64,000 nucleotides of DNA, from positions 8,409,702 through 8,473,701 of the forward strand of contig QXEO01000411.1 of the NCBI GenBank assembly GCA_007115705.1. The letters run 5' to 3'. This document shows, piece after piece, positions 54,907 through 64,000 of the stretch. The translations under genes were made by a program, and so were the position numbers. How positions within the stretch are numbered: the first letter of the stretch is position 1; every line of letters starts with the position of its first letter. This DNA is from Dactylis glomerata (Eukaryota > Streptophyta > Magnoliopsida > Poales > Poaceae). The notes under the pieces are model-generated. The model was not told the origin of the DNA. It searched no databases and saw nothing but the letters and a program-made list of their open reading frames with translations.

Positions 54907-57403
54907 TTATGTTACCTCGACCTTGATAGGCATTATCTCAATCATAACAATTTGATATTCTTCTTTGGGCTTTGGCTCCAAACAAATAATTTGACCAACT
55001 CTGAGGGTCTCAACATTCTTGATTGAATTTAGAGCATATTTTCTAGCAATCTTCTTGGGAAAATAAACTGTGTGCTCTTTATCATTAACATTATAAGCGA
55101 CTTTCCCTTGGTTGCAATCAATAACAGCACCTGCAGTGTTTAGAAAATGTCTCCCAAGAATAATAGACATATTGTCGTCTTCAGGCATTTCCAACACAAC
55201 AAAGTCAGTCAATATCAAGCAATTATTAGCAACCCTGAATAGGAACATTCTCACATATACCAATAGGAATAGTAGTAGACTTCTCAGCCATTTGCAAAGA
55301 TATATCAGTCGATATCAATTTTTCTAGATCAAATCTCTTATAGAGAGAAAAAGGCATCACACTAACTCCAGCTCCCAAATCACATACCTGGATCTCCAAG
55401 CTTTTCCGGAACTTTGCCATCAAAAGAGTAATTAGCAAGTAAGGTGGAAATTTCCTCACTAGGAATCTTCCCTTTGTTAGTAACAATATCTTTCATATAC
55501 TTTGAATAAAGAGGCATTTTAATAGCATCAGTCAAAGGAATTTGCAAAAATAAAGGTCTCATCCATTCACAAAACCTGTTGTAGTGTTCTTCTTCCTTAG
55601 ATTTGTGTTTCTTACCAGGAAAAGGCATTGGTTTATGCACCCATGGTTCTCTCTCATTACCATGCTTGTTGGCAATGAAGTCTTCCTTAGTGTACTTTGC
55701 ATTCTTAACAAGCTTTTCTGGTTCCTCTTCAACTTCTTCTTTATCAGAAGCATTACCACTCTCGGTTTTAGCATCAGAAATAGAAACACTATTAGGATCC
55801 TTACCTGTTTCAGAAGATTCTGCAACTGCTTTGTGCTTCTTCTTCTTCTTCTTTCAAGGATTACCATCACTTGTAGCATGTTGAGAATCTTGCTCGATCC
55901 TCTTAGGATGCCCTTGAGGATATAAGGGATCTTGAGTAGTAGCACCACCTCTAGTGCGTATTTGCCATTCTTGTTTTTCTCTTGCGGCATTAACTAGCAA
56001 ATCTTTTTGCACCTTGGTAAGCTGATCAATTTGAGTCTGAACCATTTGAAAATGTTTAACAAGCATCTTCACATCATTGGAGGTTCTCTCCACAATATCT
56101 TGCAACTTGTTAATAGCTCTAGAATTTTCCAACAAATGATTATGCACTCTCTTATTAAAATTATCTTGCTTAACAATGAAATTATCAAACTCATCTAAGC
56201 ATTGATCAAGAGGTTTAGAGTAAGGAATATCTCTATTATCAAAGCATTGGAGAGAGTGTACCTCAATAGTAGGCGAGCGAGGGATTGGCTTACATAGTTC
56301 TTCTATAGGTGGTAAATTCTTCACGTCCTCGGATTTAATACCCTTCTTCTTAAGAGGTTTCTTGGCTTCTCTCATCACTTCATCATTTAATTCAATCATC
56401 CCTCTCTTCTTTGGTGTCGGCGCCGGCATTGATGCTAGAGTTGGTGTTGGTGTTGGTGTTGGCTCAGCCACAGTCCAATCATCATAATTCTGGCTTATTT
56501 TAGCCATTAATTCTTTAGCTTCAGTTGGAGTCTTTTTCCTGAAAACACCACCGGCACAACTATCCAAGTATGTCTTAGATTTAATAGTTAGTCCATTATA
56601 AAATATATCAAGGAGTTCATTTTTAGGCAATGGCTCTCCAGGCAGTACTCTAATTAAAGAGCAAAACCTTCCCCATGATTCTGGTAGTTCCTCTCCTTTT
56701 CCCTCCTCAAAGTCAAAGATTTTCTGCAAAGCAGCATGTTGAGCACTAGCAGGAAAATATTTCTGAAAGAAACTGTTAACCAAAGCAATAGGACTATCAA
56801 TAGATCCAGGAGACAAATTATTAAACCAAGCTTTAGCTGCACCTTTCAATGAAAAAGGGAAAATCTTAGCAACAAAGTACATACGCAACTTAGTATCATC
56901 AGAAAACAAATTGCTCAAAGAAGAAAGCTCATTCATGTGCTCCATAGCACTCTTACTTTCGGTACCACAAAAGGTTCTTTCTCAAAAATAGATATGTATG
57001 ATAAATCCAAAGAGAAATCATAGTCCTTATCACTAATATGTATGGGAGAAGCAGCAAATTTAGCATCAGGAGATAACTTGTATTTAACAGCACGTCTTGC
57101 ATAAAGATCTCTAATAGCATCAGCATCACTAGTAGTATGAGATTCATAAATGAAATCATCGTCTAACTCAACATAAGCATCATCAAGATCATCACTAGGG
57201 CATTCCCTAGACTCAGGTGAACTAGCAGGTGTAACAGTAGCGTTCCCTATTTGCTTAGCCCTAGCAATGGTAGCATCTAAAAAGGAACCTAAAGAACCAC
57301 TCTCATCAAGCACAGTAGAAGAATCATCAAATCTATCAGTAGCATTTTCAAACTCAGCAGAAGTAGTAGCATGTGCATGCGGTGGTGTAAGCAACTTACT
57401 CAT
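54907..57403 (-). pseudogene. gag-protease of Athila-type element B
   Basis: Capsid/nucleocapsid-like Gag with a retropepsin at its C-terminal end. ATG 57403 begins an acidic N-terminal part (SSPESRECPSDDLDDAYVEL). A frameshift near 56950 leads into the capsid-like region (MYFVAKIFPFSLKGAAKAWF, LPESWGRFCSLIRVLP, FYNGLTIKSKTYLDS), followed by a Pro/Thr repeat and a helical stretch (MVQTQIDQLTKVQ). A stop lies at 55854, before a Lys-rich tract and the conserved CEWMRPLFLQIPLTDAIK. Protease shows CDLGAGVSVMPFSLYKRF and DNMSIILGRHFLNTAGAVID, with frameshifts near 55380 and 55230. It ends at TAA 54907. Broken, but all modules to protease are present. Confidence 0.85.
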
Positions 57404-57560
57404 AACAGATGGTGAATCAAGAGCAACAGAGGTATTCAGAGTCGTACCTCTTCTTGTAAAGTGGATGGCAATATAGGAACTTTTGCATCACGAGGTTTAC
57501 CAATGATGAATGGATTGCAGCGAACAATATGAATCCCAAGTGAACTTACAAATAAAGCTA

Positions 57561-57581
57561 TGCTCCCCGGCAGTGGCGCCA
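57561..57581 (-). other. primer-binding site of element B
   Basis: On the minus strand TGGCGCCACTGCCGGGGAGC, eleven bases after the 5' LTR. It is Athila-type and related to the site in element A. Confidence 0.85.
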
Positions 57582-57592
57582 GAAAATAGTCT

Positions 57593-58990
57593 TGATGACC
57601 CACAAGTATAGGGGATCGCAACAGTCTTCGAGGGAAGTAAAACCCAAATTTATTGATTCGACACAAGGGGAGCCAAAGAATATTTATAAGCCTTAATAGA
57701 TGAGTTGTCAATTCAGCTACACCTAGAAACAGACTTGCTCACAACGTTTTATCAGTAGAAACAGTTTTATAGTGGTGACAGTAGTAAAATAGTAGCAACA
57801 ATAATAAAGTAAAGACGGTAATAGTAGCAATAGTAAATAGTAGGATTAAATACTGTAGGCATGGGGATAGATGTACGGGCGTTGCATGGATAAGATAATT
57901 CATGAAATCAGTAAGACATGGGCAATTGCAGATGAATAATGATAAAGCATCCTAGTACTAAACAACCATAGGCATGTGTTCCGTAAATAGTCCTACGTGC
58001 TCGCAATGAGAAACTTGCACGACATCTTTTGTCCTACCAGCCTGTTTGCAGCAGGGCCTCAAGGGAATCTACTAGTAATTAAGGTACTCCTTTTAATAGA
58101 GTACCGGAGCAAAGCATTAACACTCGGTGAACACATGTGATCCTCACATCATAGCCATCCCCTCCGGTTATCCCAATTGCTGTCACTTTGGGGCCTCGGG
58201 TTCTGGATAACAATATGTGTATACAACTTGCAGGTAAGATCATAAACAACAAGTATCATCATAAAACAATAACAAGTTCAGATCTGAGATCATGGCACTC
58301 GGGCCCAAAGTGACAAGCATTAAGCACACCAAGTTGCAACAATGTCATAAGCACTAATAATGGATACTAGGCACCATGCCCTAACAATCTCATAGCAAAT
58401 TACATGAATGATCTCATCCAATCCCTACCATCCCCTTCGCCTACAGCGGGAATTACTCACACATGGATGGGGGAATCATAGATGGTTGATGGAGAGACGT
58501 CGGTGATGATGGTGATGAAGATCTCTTCCAAATCCCCATCCCGGCATGGTGCCAGAATGGAGTTTCTGGTTCCGAATCGCGGTTTCTGATGGTGGCAGCG
58601 CAGCGGAAGTCTATCTGGGAAAAATACCGAACCCCCAGTAGTTTCAGGTCGAAGGGTATATGTAGGCTAAAAGGGGGGCTCGAGGAGGCGGCTGGGGTGG
58701 TCTCACCACCCCCTGGCGTGGCCAGGCCTGGGCTATGCCCCCTGGTGGTGAGCCTGCCTCCTAGCCCCTCTACGTCTCGTCTTCTAGCTCCGTGGGTCTT
58801 CTGGTAAAATAGGAATTTTGCAGTATTTTCCGGGATTTTTCCTGAAAGTTGGATTTTTGCACAAAAACAAGACACCAGGGCAATTCTGCTAAAAACAACA
58901 TTAGTCCGTGTTAGTTGTATTCAAACACACAAATTAGAGGAGAAACAATAGCAAAGGTGTTCAGGAAGGTAGATACGTTTTGAACGTATC
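57593..58990 (-). repeat. 5' LTR of element B
   Basis: 1398 bp, partner of 43051-44449. In element sense it runs TGATACGTTC...GGGTCATCA. It is followed in + reading by the imperfect target duplication GTATC. Confidence 0.95.
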
Positions 58991-58995
58991 AGTAT

Positions 58996-60183
58996 CACAT
59001 AAATGTTAGTGAAGTATGTGTGGATCTCGAATCACTTAAAATCAAGTATGAGGAATATTGATTTTTGCGGGAGCGTTACTCTAATCATAAAAATGTTAAA
59101 ATTTGAGTAATAATAATTGTGAATAAGTAATTAATGAATTTTGCATATGCTTGTAGATCAGTGGCTCGCGCACAAACCTTCCCCTTAGCCGCAATACTAG
59201 GGAAAGAGAAACAACATGAATCTAGAACCAACTTTGTGGACTGGTTCCACAATTTGAGGATTGTTCTAAAAGGTGCTAAAGAAGGACTATGCCCTAGATG
59301 CAACTCTAGGTGAACCACCAGCCTTTGACACAACTGAAGCTTCTCAAAATGTCTTCCAACAATGAAGTTATGATTACATTGTTGTTCAGTGTGCTTTGTT
59401 TGCTTCAATGGAATCGTAACTCCAAAAAAATTTCGAGAACTAGGGTCCGTTTGAAACTATCAATGAGCTTAAGGACTTGTTCCAACAATAAGCTAGGGCC
59501 GAGAGATATGAGATCTCACAAGCCTTAATTGATTGCAAGATGGCCGAGGGAAGTTCGGTTAGTGCTCATGTAATCAAGTTTCAAGGGTACATCCAAAGTT
59601 TAGAGGTGCTAGGTGTCCCCTTCCCTGCGGACATTGGAACTGACATGATCGTCAAATCACTACCACCAAGATTCGTTGGTTTTGTGATGAACTACAACAT
59701 GCATGGGATGAACAAGTCGCTTGCCAAATTTTTTGTGATGCTAAAGTTTGCTAAGAAAGATATATACAGAAGAACACTAACAATGTGTTGTTGGTAAGGA
59801 ACGGTACTCTGTTTAAGAAGAAGAAGTCGGGTCCAAGAAGAAAGGTAGCTCCAAGGGTGCGGTTCCATGCCACATGCCTAAGAAAGAGTAGCTCAGACCT
59901 AAGGCTGATGCTGAGTGCTTCTTCTGTAAGGAGAAGGGTCACTGGAAGAGGAATTGCCCCAAGTACCTGGAGTAAAGAAAAAGACTGGAGCCTCAAGCTT
60001 AGGTATATCCGACATACATATTATTAATGTTTACTTAACAGGTCATAAGAGTAATTCTTGGGTATTTGACACCGAATCGATTGCTAATATTTGCAATACG
60101 ATGCAGGAACTCTAGGAGTACGGGTAACTAGGATGCTTGCTAAGGATGAGGTGACGATGCAAGTGGGAAATGGAGAAAGAGTT
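58996..60183 (+). pseudogene. Ty1/copia gag and start of protease, degenerate
   Basis: Pieces of a copia Gag in several frames: NFVDWFHNLRIVLKGAK (about 59220-59275), KMAEGSSVSAHVIKFQGYIQSLEV and PADIGTDMIVKSLPP (59540-59797), a Lys-rich linker, then a zinc knuckle CFFCKEKGHWKRNC (about 59918-59960) and the protease start SNSWVFDTESIANICN, where the catalytic DTG reads DTE. At least four frameshifts and several stops are present. The first ~150 bases (58996-59140) are AT-rich and non-coding. After VTMQVGNGERV (about 60150-60183) the copia match stops and an unrelated coiled-coil frame follows. No RT or integrase and no LTR are seen. Confidence 0.8.
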
Positions 60184-60646
60184 AGAGGACATGGTGGAGC
60201 TACCCGACGACATCCTGGAGCCCGTGCGCACACACTTCACAGAGTTAGAGGACCTCGTTAGGGATGTTGATATTGAGAGGTATAATGAGATGTTTAACAA
60301 CGATGAGCTATGCGCCCAGCTTGCCGAGAAGGACAAACAAAACCTAGAGTAAGAGAAGAGAATCAAGGAGATGGAGGAGAAATTCGAAACTCAGTAGAAG
60401 CAGCAGAAGAGCCAAGAGAAGAGGATCCAAGCTAGGAACAAGGAAGTTAGAGAGGTGAAGCAGAAGCTAGAGTGCAACGACTATGAGCTTGAAGCGGACC
60501 ATGATTTGATTAAGAAGCTGCGCTCCGACAAGAGAGAGCTTCAAGAGAGGGTCAACACCTTAGCTGAGGACTTCCAGGACTACAAGAGGCTATTTAAAGA
60601 TAATGGCTTTGGCGTCGAAGAGGAGGAAGTCTTTATGGAGGAATAG
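60170..60646 (+). pseudogene. coiled-coil protein remnant of unknown family
   Basis: One frame of 158 codons (ATG 60170 to TAG 60644-60646) with two internal stops, TAA at about 60350 and TAG at about 60394, and no frameshift. The composition is almost all Glu, Lys, Arg, Gln, Asp and Leu with heptad-like spacing (ERYNEMFNNDELCAQLAEKDK, REVKQKLECNDYELEAD, LIKKLRSDKRELQERVNTL), so it was a long coiled coil. It ends in an acidic tail, GFGVEEEEVFMEE. The ATG itself lies in the last bases of the copia protease segment, so the true start may be elsewhere. I do not recognise the family. It may be part of a retroelement gag or linker, or a captured host fragment. Confidence 0.5.
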
Positions 60647-60926
60647 AGTAGTTAGAGAGACTACCCCACTTTATTTACGAGATTGATTTTATGCCCGTGA
60701 CCGTCTTGTGGTATGGCATTAGATATTGTATTCCCTTTGAGACTTATAAAATTTGCGTACTTTCAAACTATTTATGAGATGAATAATGCTTGCAAGTTTT
60801 AAGGATTGTTTCTATGAATGTGATGTGTATTTTAAGGATTGTTTCTATGCATGTGTTGTGGGTAGGAAATTTTATTTCCTTAGATTCTATCTTTAAATCT
60901 AACCTCACCTATATCACACTCAGCAG
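60647..60926 (+). other. leader upstream of Tekay-type gag, with a short tandem duplication
   Basis: Non-coding and AT-rich. A 20-base phrase (TTTTAAGGATTGTTTCTATG) occurs at 60797-60816 and 60830-60849, spacing 33. CTCAGCAGATG at the gag start could be a splice acceptor, but no donor was identified. No 5' LTR or primer-binding site was found. Confidence 0.5.
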
Positions 60927-63678
60927 ATGCCTCCTTGTCGCGCTCTTGAGGAACAGATGCAGCCGCTGATGGAAACCCAAGCTCAGATCATGCAAGTTGT
61001 GACTCAGTTTATTGCAAACAGTCAGAACAACAACAATAACAACAACAATCCTCCTCCGGCACCACCACCCCCTCAAGTCGATATGCTTGTGAGGTTCCTA
61101 AGGCTTCGCCCCGCAAAGTTTTCTCGTGCTGCTGAACCATTGGAAACTGTGGACTGGCTTCGTTCTATTAACAAAGACTTGGTGACTACTGGATGCACTG
61201 ATGCTGAAAAAGTCAGGTTTGCAGCTCATCTGTTGGAAGGACCAGCGGCAAACTGGTGGGACACTTATCAGATCACTCACCCCATTGATGGAGTGACTTG
61301 AGACTCGTTCCAGGAAGGATTTCGGGCTGCACATATTTCCTCTGGAATAATGGGCCTGAAGAAGAAGGAGTTTCGTGATCTTAGGCAGAAGTACCGCAGT
61401 GTGTCTTAGTACATTGATGAGTTCACCAATCTATCCTGCTATGCACCAGATGATATTAACATTGATGCAAAGAGGAAGGAGAAGTTTTTAGAGGGCCTCA
61501 ATGACGACTTGTCAATCCCTCTGTCAGTTTCTTACACTCTGACCTTTCCGTCTCTACTTGATCAAGCTATAACCCTAGAAAGCAAGATGAAACAATCTGA
61601 AAACAGAAATAGGAAGCATCATGTTAGCAAGTATCAAGAGCCTGTGTAGAAGCGAAGTTTCCATAATGGTAGTGGAAGTTCTGGATTTCATAAGAGTGGA
61701 GGAAACCATCACAACAACAATGGTGGAAATAGGCATCAGCACCACAAGGGAAATGGTCACCACCATAATGGCCATAGGAGCCACAACCATCACAAGTCCG
61801 CAAGGACAAATGGCCATAATCATGGAAGTAACAATGGCAGAAACAACAATGTCTCTGAGAAGAAGGATATTAGTCAGGTGGAATGCTTTAAGTGCCACAA
61901 AAAAGGGCACAATGCAAATGAATGCCCACAGGGGAAGGATGACGGAAACAAGCCCAATCCATTTCAGAAGGGGCATTTTAATCACATCAATGTGGAGGAA
62001 ATATATGATGAGCCTGACGCCGTATATGGTATGTTTCGGCTCAATGGTTTTTCAGCACTTGTTGTTTTTTATACTGGTGCATCTCATTCATCCATATCAA
62101 GGGTATTTGTGGATAGAAATAATATACCAACCGGAACCATAGACAGACCAATTAAAATAAGTTCTCCCAAAGGAGAGCTAGTAGCAGCTTTTGGGTGCCG
62201 AGATCTGACCTTAGGAATTGGGAAATATAATTCCCCACTCATCTCATAGTTCTTGAGTCACAAGGCCTAGATGTCATCCTAAGCATGGATTGGATGACAG
62301 CCTTTGAAGGTGTCATAGATTGTGCTAAGAGGACTATCACCCTCACAACCCCTGAAAAGAAACACGTTTGTTTCAAATCAACCTTCGAGCTCAAAGAGTC
62401 TAAGGTTAACTCTCTTAAGGGGGTTAGCATGGAAGATGTGCCTGTTGTGAAGGGTAGATTCTGGTGGAGCAACATGAAGCAGGATATCGCTGAATACTTT
62501 GCTTTACGTGATGTATGCAACAGAGTCAAGGCAGAACACCAAAAACCAGCAGGACTGTTGCAACCTTTACCCATACCCGAGTGGAAATGGGATAATGCTG
62601 GCATGGATTTTATCACAGGATTTCCAAGAACAAGGTCTGGTTATGATTCCATTTGGGTCGTGGTTGATCGTTTGACCAAGGTATCTCACTTCATTCCCGT
62701 GAAGACCACTTATACAAGCGCCAGGCTAGCCAAGATATACATGAACCGAATTGTTTGTCTACATGGAGTGCCCAAGAGCATTGTGTCCGATAGAGGAACT
62801 CAATTTACCTCTCACTTTTGGCGCCAATTACATGAATCCTTGGGAACTAGACTAGAGTTCAGCCCATCATTTCATTCACAGACTGATGGACAGACTGAAA
62901 GGGTAAACCAAATCCTAGAAGATATGCTGAGAGCATGTGCATTAGACTACGGGTCTAGCTGGGATGAAAATTTACGTTATGCGGAGTTTTCATACAATAA
63001 TAGCCATGAAGCTAGCATTCAGATGGCGCCGTTTGAAGCTCTATATGGAAGGAAGTGTACTACACCATTGCTTTGGAGTGGTGTTGGAGAACGAAGTCTC
63101 TTTGGGCCAAATATAAATAAGGATGCCGAAGAAAAAGTAAGATTGATCAGAGATAGACTAAAAATAGCTCAGTCTAGACAGAAGAGCTACGCTGACTCAA
63201 AGCGTAGGGAAGTGACCTATGAAGTAGGTGATAGAGCATACCTCAGAGTGTCGCCACTACATGGTGTGAAAAGATTGGAGTCAAAGGAAAGCTAGCACCT
63301 CGCTTTGTAGGACCATTCAAGATCCTTGCTCGCAAAAGAGCAGTTGCATATCAGCTGGAACTGCCAGAATCCTTGTCTGCAGTTCATAACGTGTTCCATG
63401 TGAGCCAACTGAAGAAGTGTCACCCAGGGATGGCAAAAACTCCACTAAGAGACACTGTTCCATTAGAGGAAGTTCAATTAGAGAGTGATCTCACATACGA
63501 GGAGAAGCCCATTAAGATATTGGAGACAGCAGTATGAGTTACTTGTACCAAGACAATCAAGTTTTGCAAAGTTCAGTGGAATCACTATACTGAGGAAGAG
63601 GCATATTGGGAGCGAGAAGATGATATTCGAGAAGACCACCCACACCTATTTGCTAGCCCATCCGAATCTCGAGGATGA
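60927..63678 (+). pseudogene. gag-protease-integrase-chromodomain of Tekay-type element with internal deletion
   Basis: Gag opens at ATG 60927 with a Gln/Asn-rich N-terminus, then LEGPAANWWDTY. A TGA at 61299 replaces the Trp expected before DSFQ; further stops lie near 61408 and 61647. A His/Asn-rich linker precedes the zinc knuckle CFKCHKKGHNANEC (about 61884-61925). The protease reads FYTGASHSS, with Tyr in place of the catalytic Asp. After a frameshift near 62245 the protease ends at EDVPVV, and the next residues (KGRFWWSNMKQDIAEYF) are already integrase zinc finger, so RT and RNase H are gone in frame. The integrase core keeps GMDFITG, SDRGTQFT and DGQTERVNQ (DDE intact). Another frameshift near 63272 leads to the GPFKILARK segment and a chromodomain (KFCKVQWNHYTEEEAYWE). 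It ends at TGA 63676-63678. Confidence 0.85.
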
Positions 63679-63687
63679 GATTCATCT

Positions 63688-63700
63688 TAAGGGGGGTAGG
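63688..63700 (+). other. polypurine tract of the right-hand Tekay-type element
   Basis: TTAAGGGGGGTAGG-type tract two to three bases before the LTR start at 63703. It matches the tract at 3763-3775. Confidence 0.85.
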
Positions 63701-63702
63701 TT

Positions 63703-64000
63703 TGTAACATCCCAAAATTACAAAATTATGTTTTACACATATTATTCATCATCATCATATCATTACATTTCAATTCCTAAGTTAAAGAAAGAAATCAAAT
63801 TTTCATTTCCTAATTTGTTTTTTAGCCCTTTGGCAAATGGTATAAAGACTTTTTAAAACCAAATCTATTATATTATTAAAACAACTAACAATCAACGGTG
63901 AAGATTGATCTAAGATATATCGATGGTTTAGATTTATAGTCAACCACGGCAGGCACACGTTTGCAATTTCCACGTGAGACGTATAAAAGATGGACTCCAA
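63703..64000 (+). repeat. 3' LTR (start) of the right-hand Tekay-type element
   Basis: Begins TGTAACATCCCAAAATT, is AT-rich and continues beyond the window. Its end and partner LTR are not visible. Confidence 0.8.

Larger units (their letters stand above)
43051..58990 (-). mobile_element. Athila-type LTR element B without RT/RNase H/integrase
   Basis: LTRs 43051-44449 and 57593-58990 begin TGATGACCC and end ACGTATCA in + reading. The flanks GTGTC (43046-43050) and GTATC (58991-58995) are an imperfect duplication (4 of 5). On the minus strand the order is 5' LTR, primer-binding site, gag-protease, a gap, an ATHILA-type ORF, a 3' non-coding region and polypurine tract, then the 3' LTR. No RT, RNase H or integrase sequence lies between protease (54907) and the ATHILA ORF (54114), so the element is non-autonomous for polymerase functions. 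Element A (46280-52911) is nested inside. Confidence 0.9.
60927..64000 (+). mobile_element. Tekay-type Ty3/gypsy element, RT-RNase H deleted, running off the window
   Basis: Gag, protease, integrase, chromodomain, polypurine tract and the start of the 3' LTR (TGTAACATCCC) are present in order. RT and RNase H are missing between 62448 and 62456. The 5' LTR is not present, and the left side abuts the coiled-coil remnant. It shares its polypurine tract and LTR start with the element at 1-4568 but is a diverged copy. Confidence 0.85.

Noticed and set aside
61621..62142. 173-codon frame over the His/Asn-rich gag linker
   Set aside because: Alternative-frame reading of gag. The true frame carries the zinc knuckle.
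1..64000. tRNA, rRNA or intact host protein-coding genes
   Set aside because: No cloverleaf, rRNA or intact host-like coding sequence was recognised. tRNA-like strings occur only as primer-binding sites.

Overview
This is a plant nuclear window, almost certainly from a large-genome grass (Poaceae, probably Pooideae). I see no intact host gene. Nearly everything is nested, mostly decayed LTR retrotransposons (Ty3/gypsy Tekay-type, Tat-type and Athila-type, plus a Ty1/copia remnant), with CACTA, PIF/Harbinger and probable Helitron DNA transposons. The grounds are the family-specific polyproteins, the LTR termini, primer-binding sites and polypurine tracts, and five sets of target-site duplications (TSDs), four exact 5-mer or 3-mer pairs in the main nest and its neighbours and one imperfect.

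Layout. 1-4568: 3' part of a Tekay-type chromovirus (+). 4569-11211: Tat-type element 1 (-), with a B3/AT-hook gene in antisense. 11212-13024: LTR-like fragment (-). 13020-36630: a four-deep nest. The outer layer is the 3' end of Tat-type element 3 (+), carrying an antisense multi-exon Transposase_28-type gene. A CACTA element (17645-34998, TSD GTG) sits in that gene's 5' leader. The CACTA holds an ORF1-only PIF/Harbinger element (18660-20902, TSD TAA) and Tat-type element 2 (21009-34719, TSD CTTAT). Tat 2 in turn holds a 4.1-kb solo LTR (22149-26286, TSD TCAAC) and a second antisense B3/AT-hook gene. 36631-43050: accessory DNA with ~145-bp tandem repeats, a Helitron-like 3' terminus, weak gene fragments and a CACTA end. 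43051-58990: Athila-type element B (-), keeping gag-protease and an ATHILA-type ORF but no reverse transcriptase or integrase. Inside B lies non-autonomous element A (46280-52911, +, TSD GTACC), which has one 269-aa ORF of unknown function. 58991-60183: Ty1/copia gag remnant. About 60184-60646: a coiled-coil pseudogene. 60927-64000: a Tekay-type element whose RT-RNase H has been deleted, running into its 3' LTR.

The most interesting pattern is that all three Tat-lineage elements carry an extra gene in antisense between pol and the 3' LTR. Two of these are AT-hook plus B3 DNA-binding genes and one is a Transposase_28-type gene, and two have a clear TATA box of their own. The second pattern is the A/B pair. 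A has no gag or pol but shares LTR termini and a long 3' internal region with B, which suggests a non-autonomous partner carrying an orphan protein.
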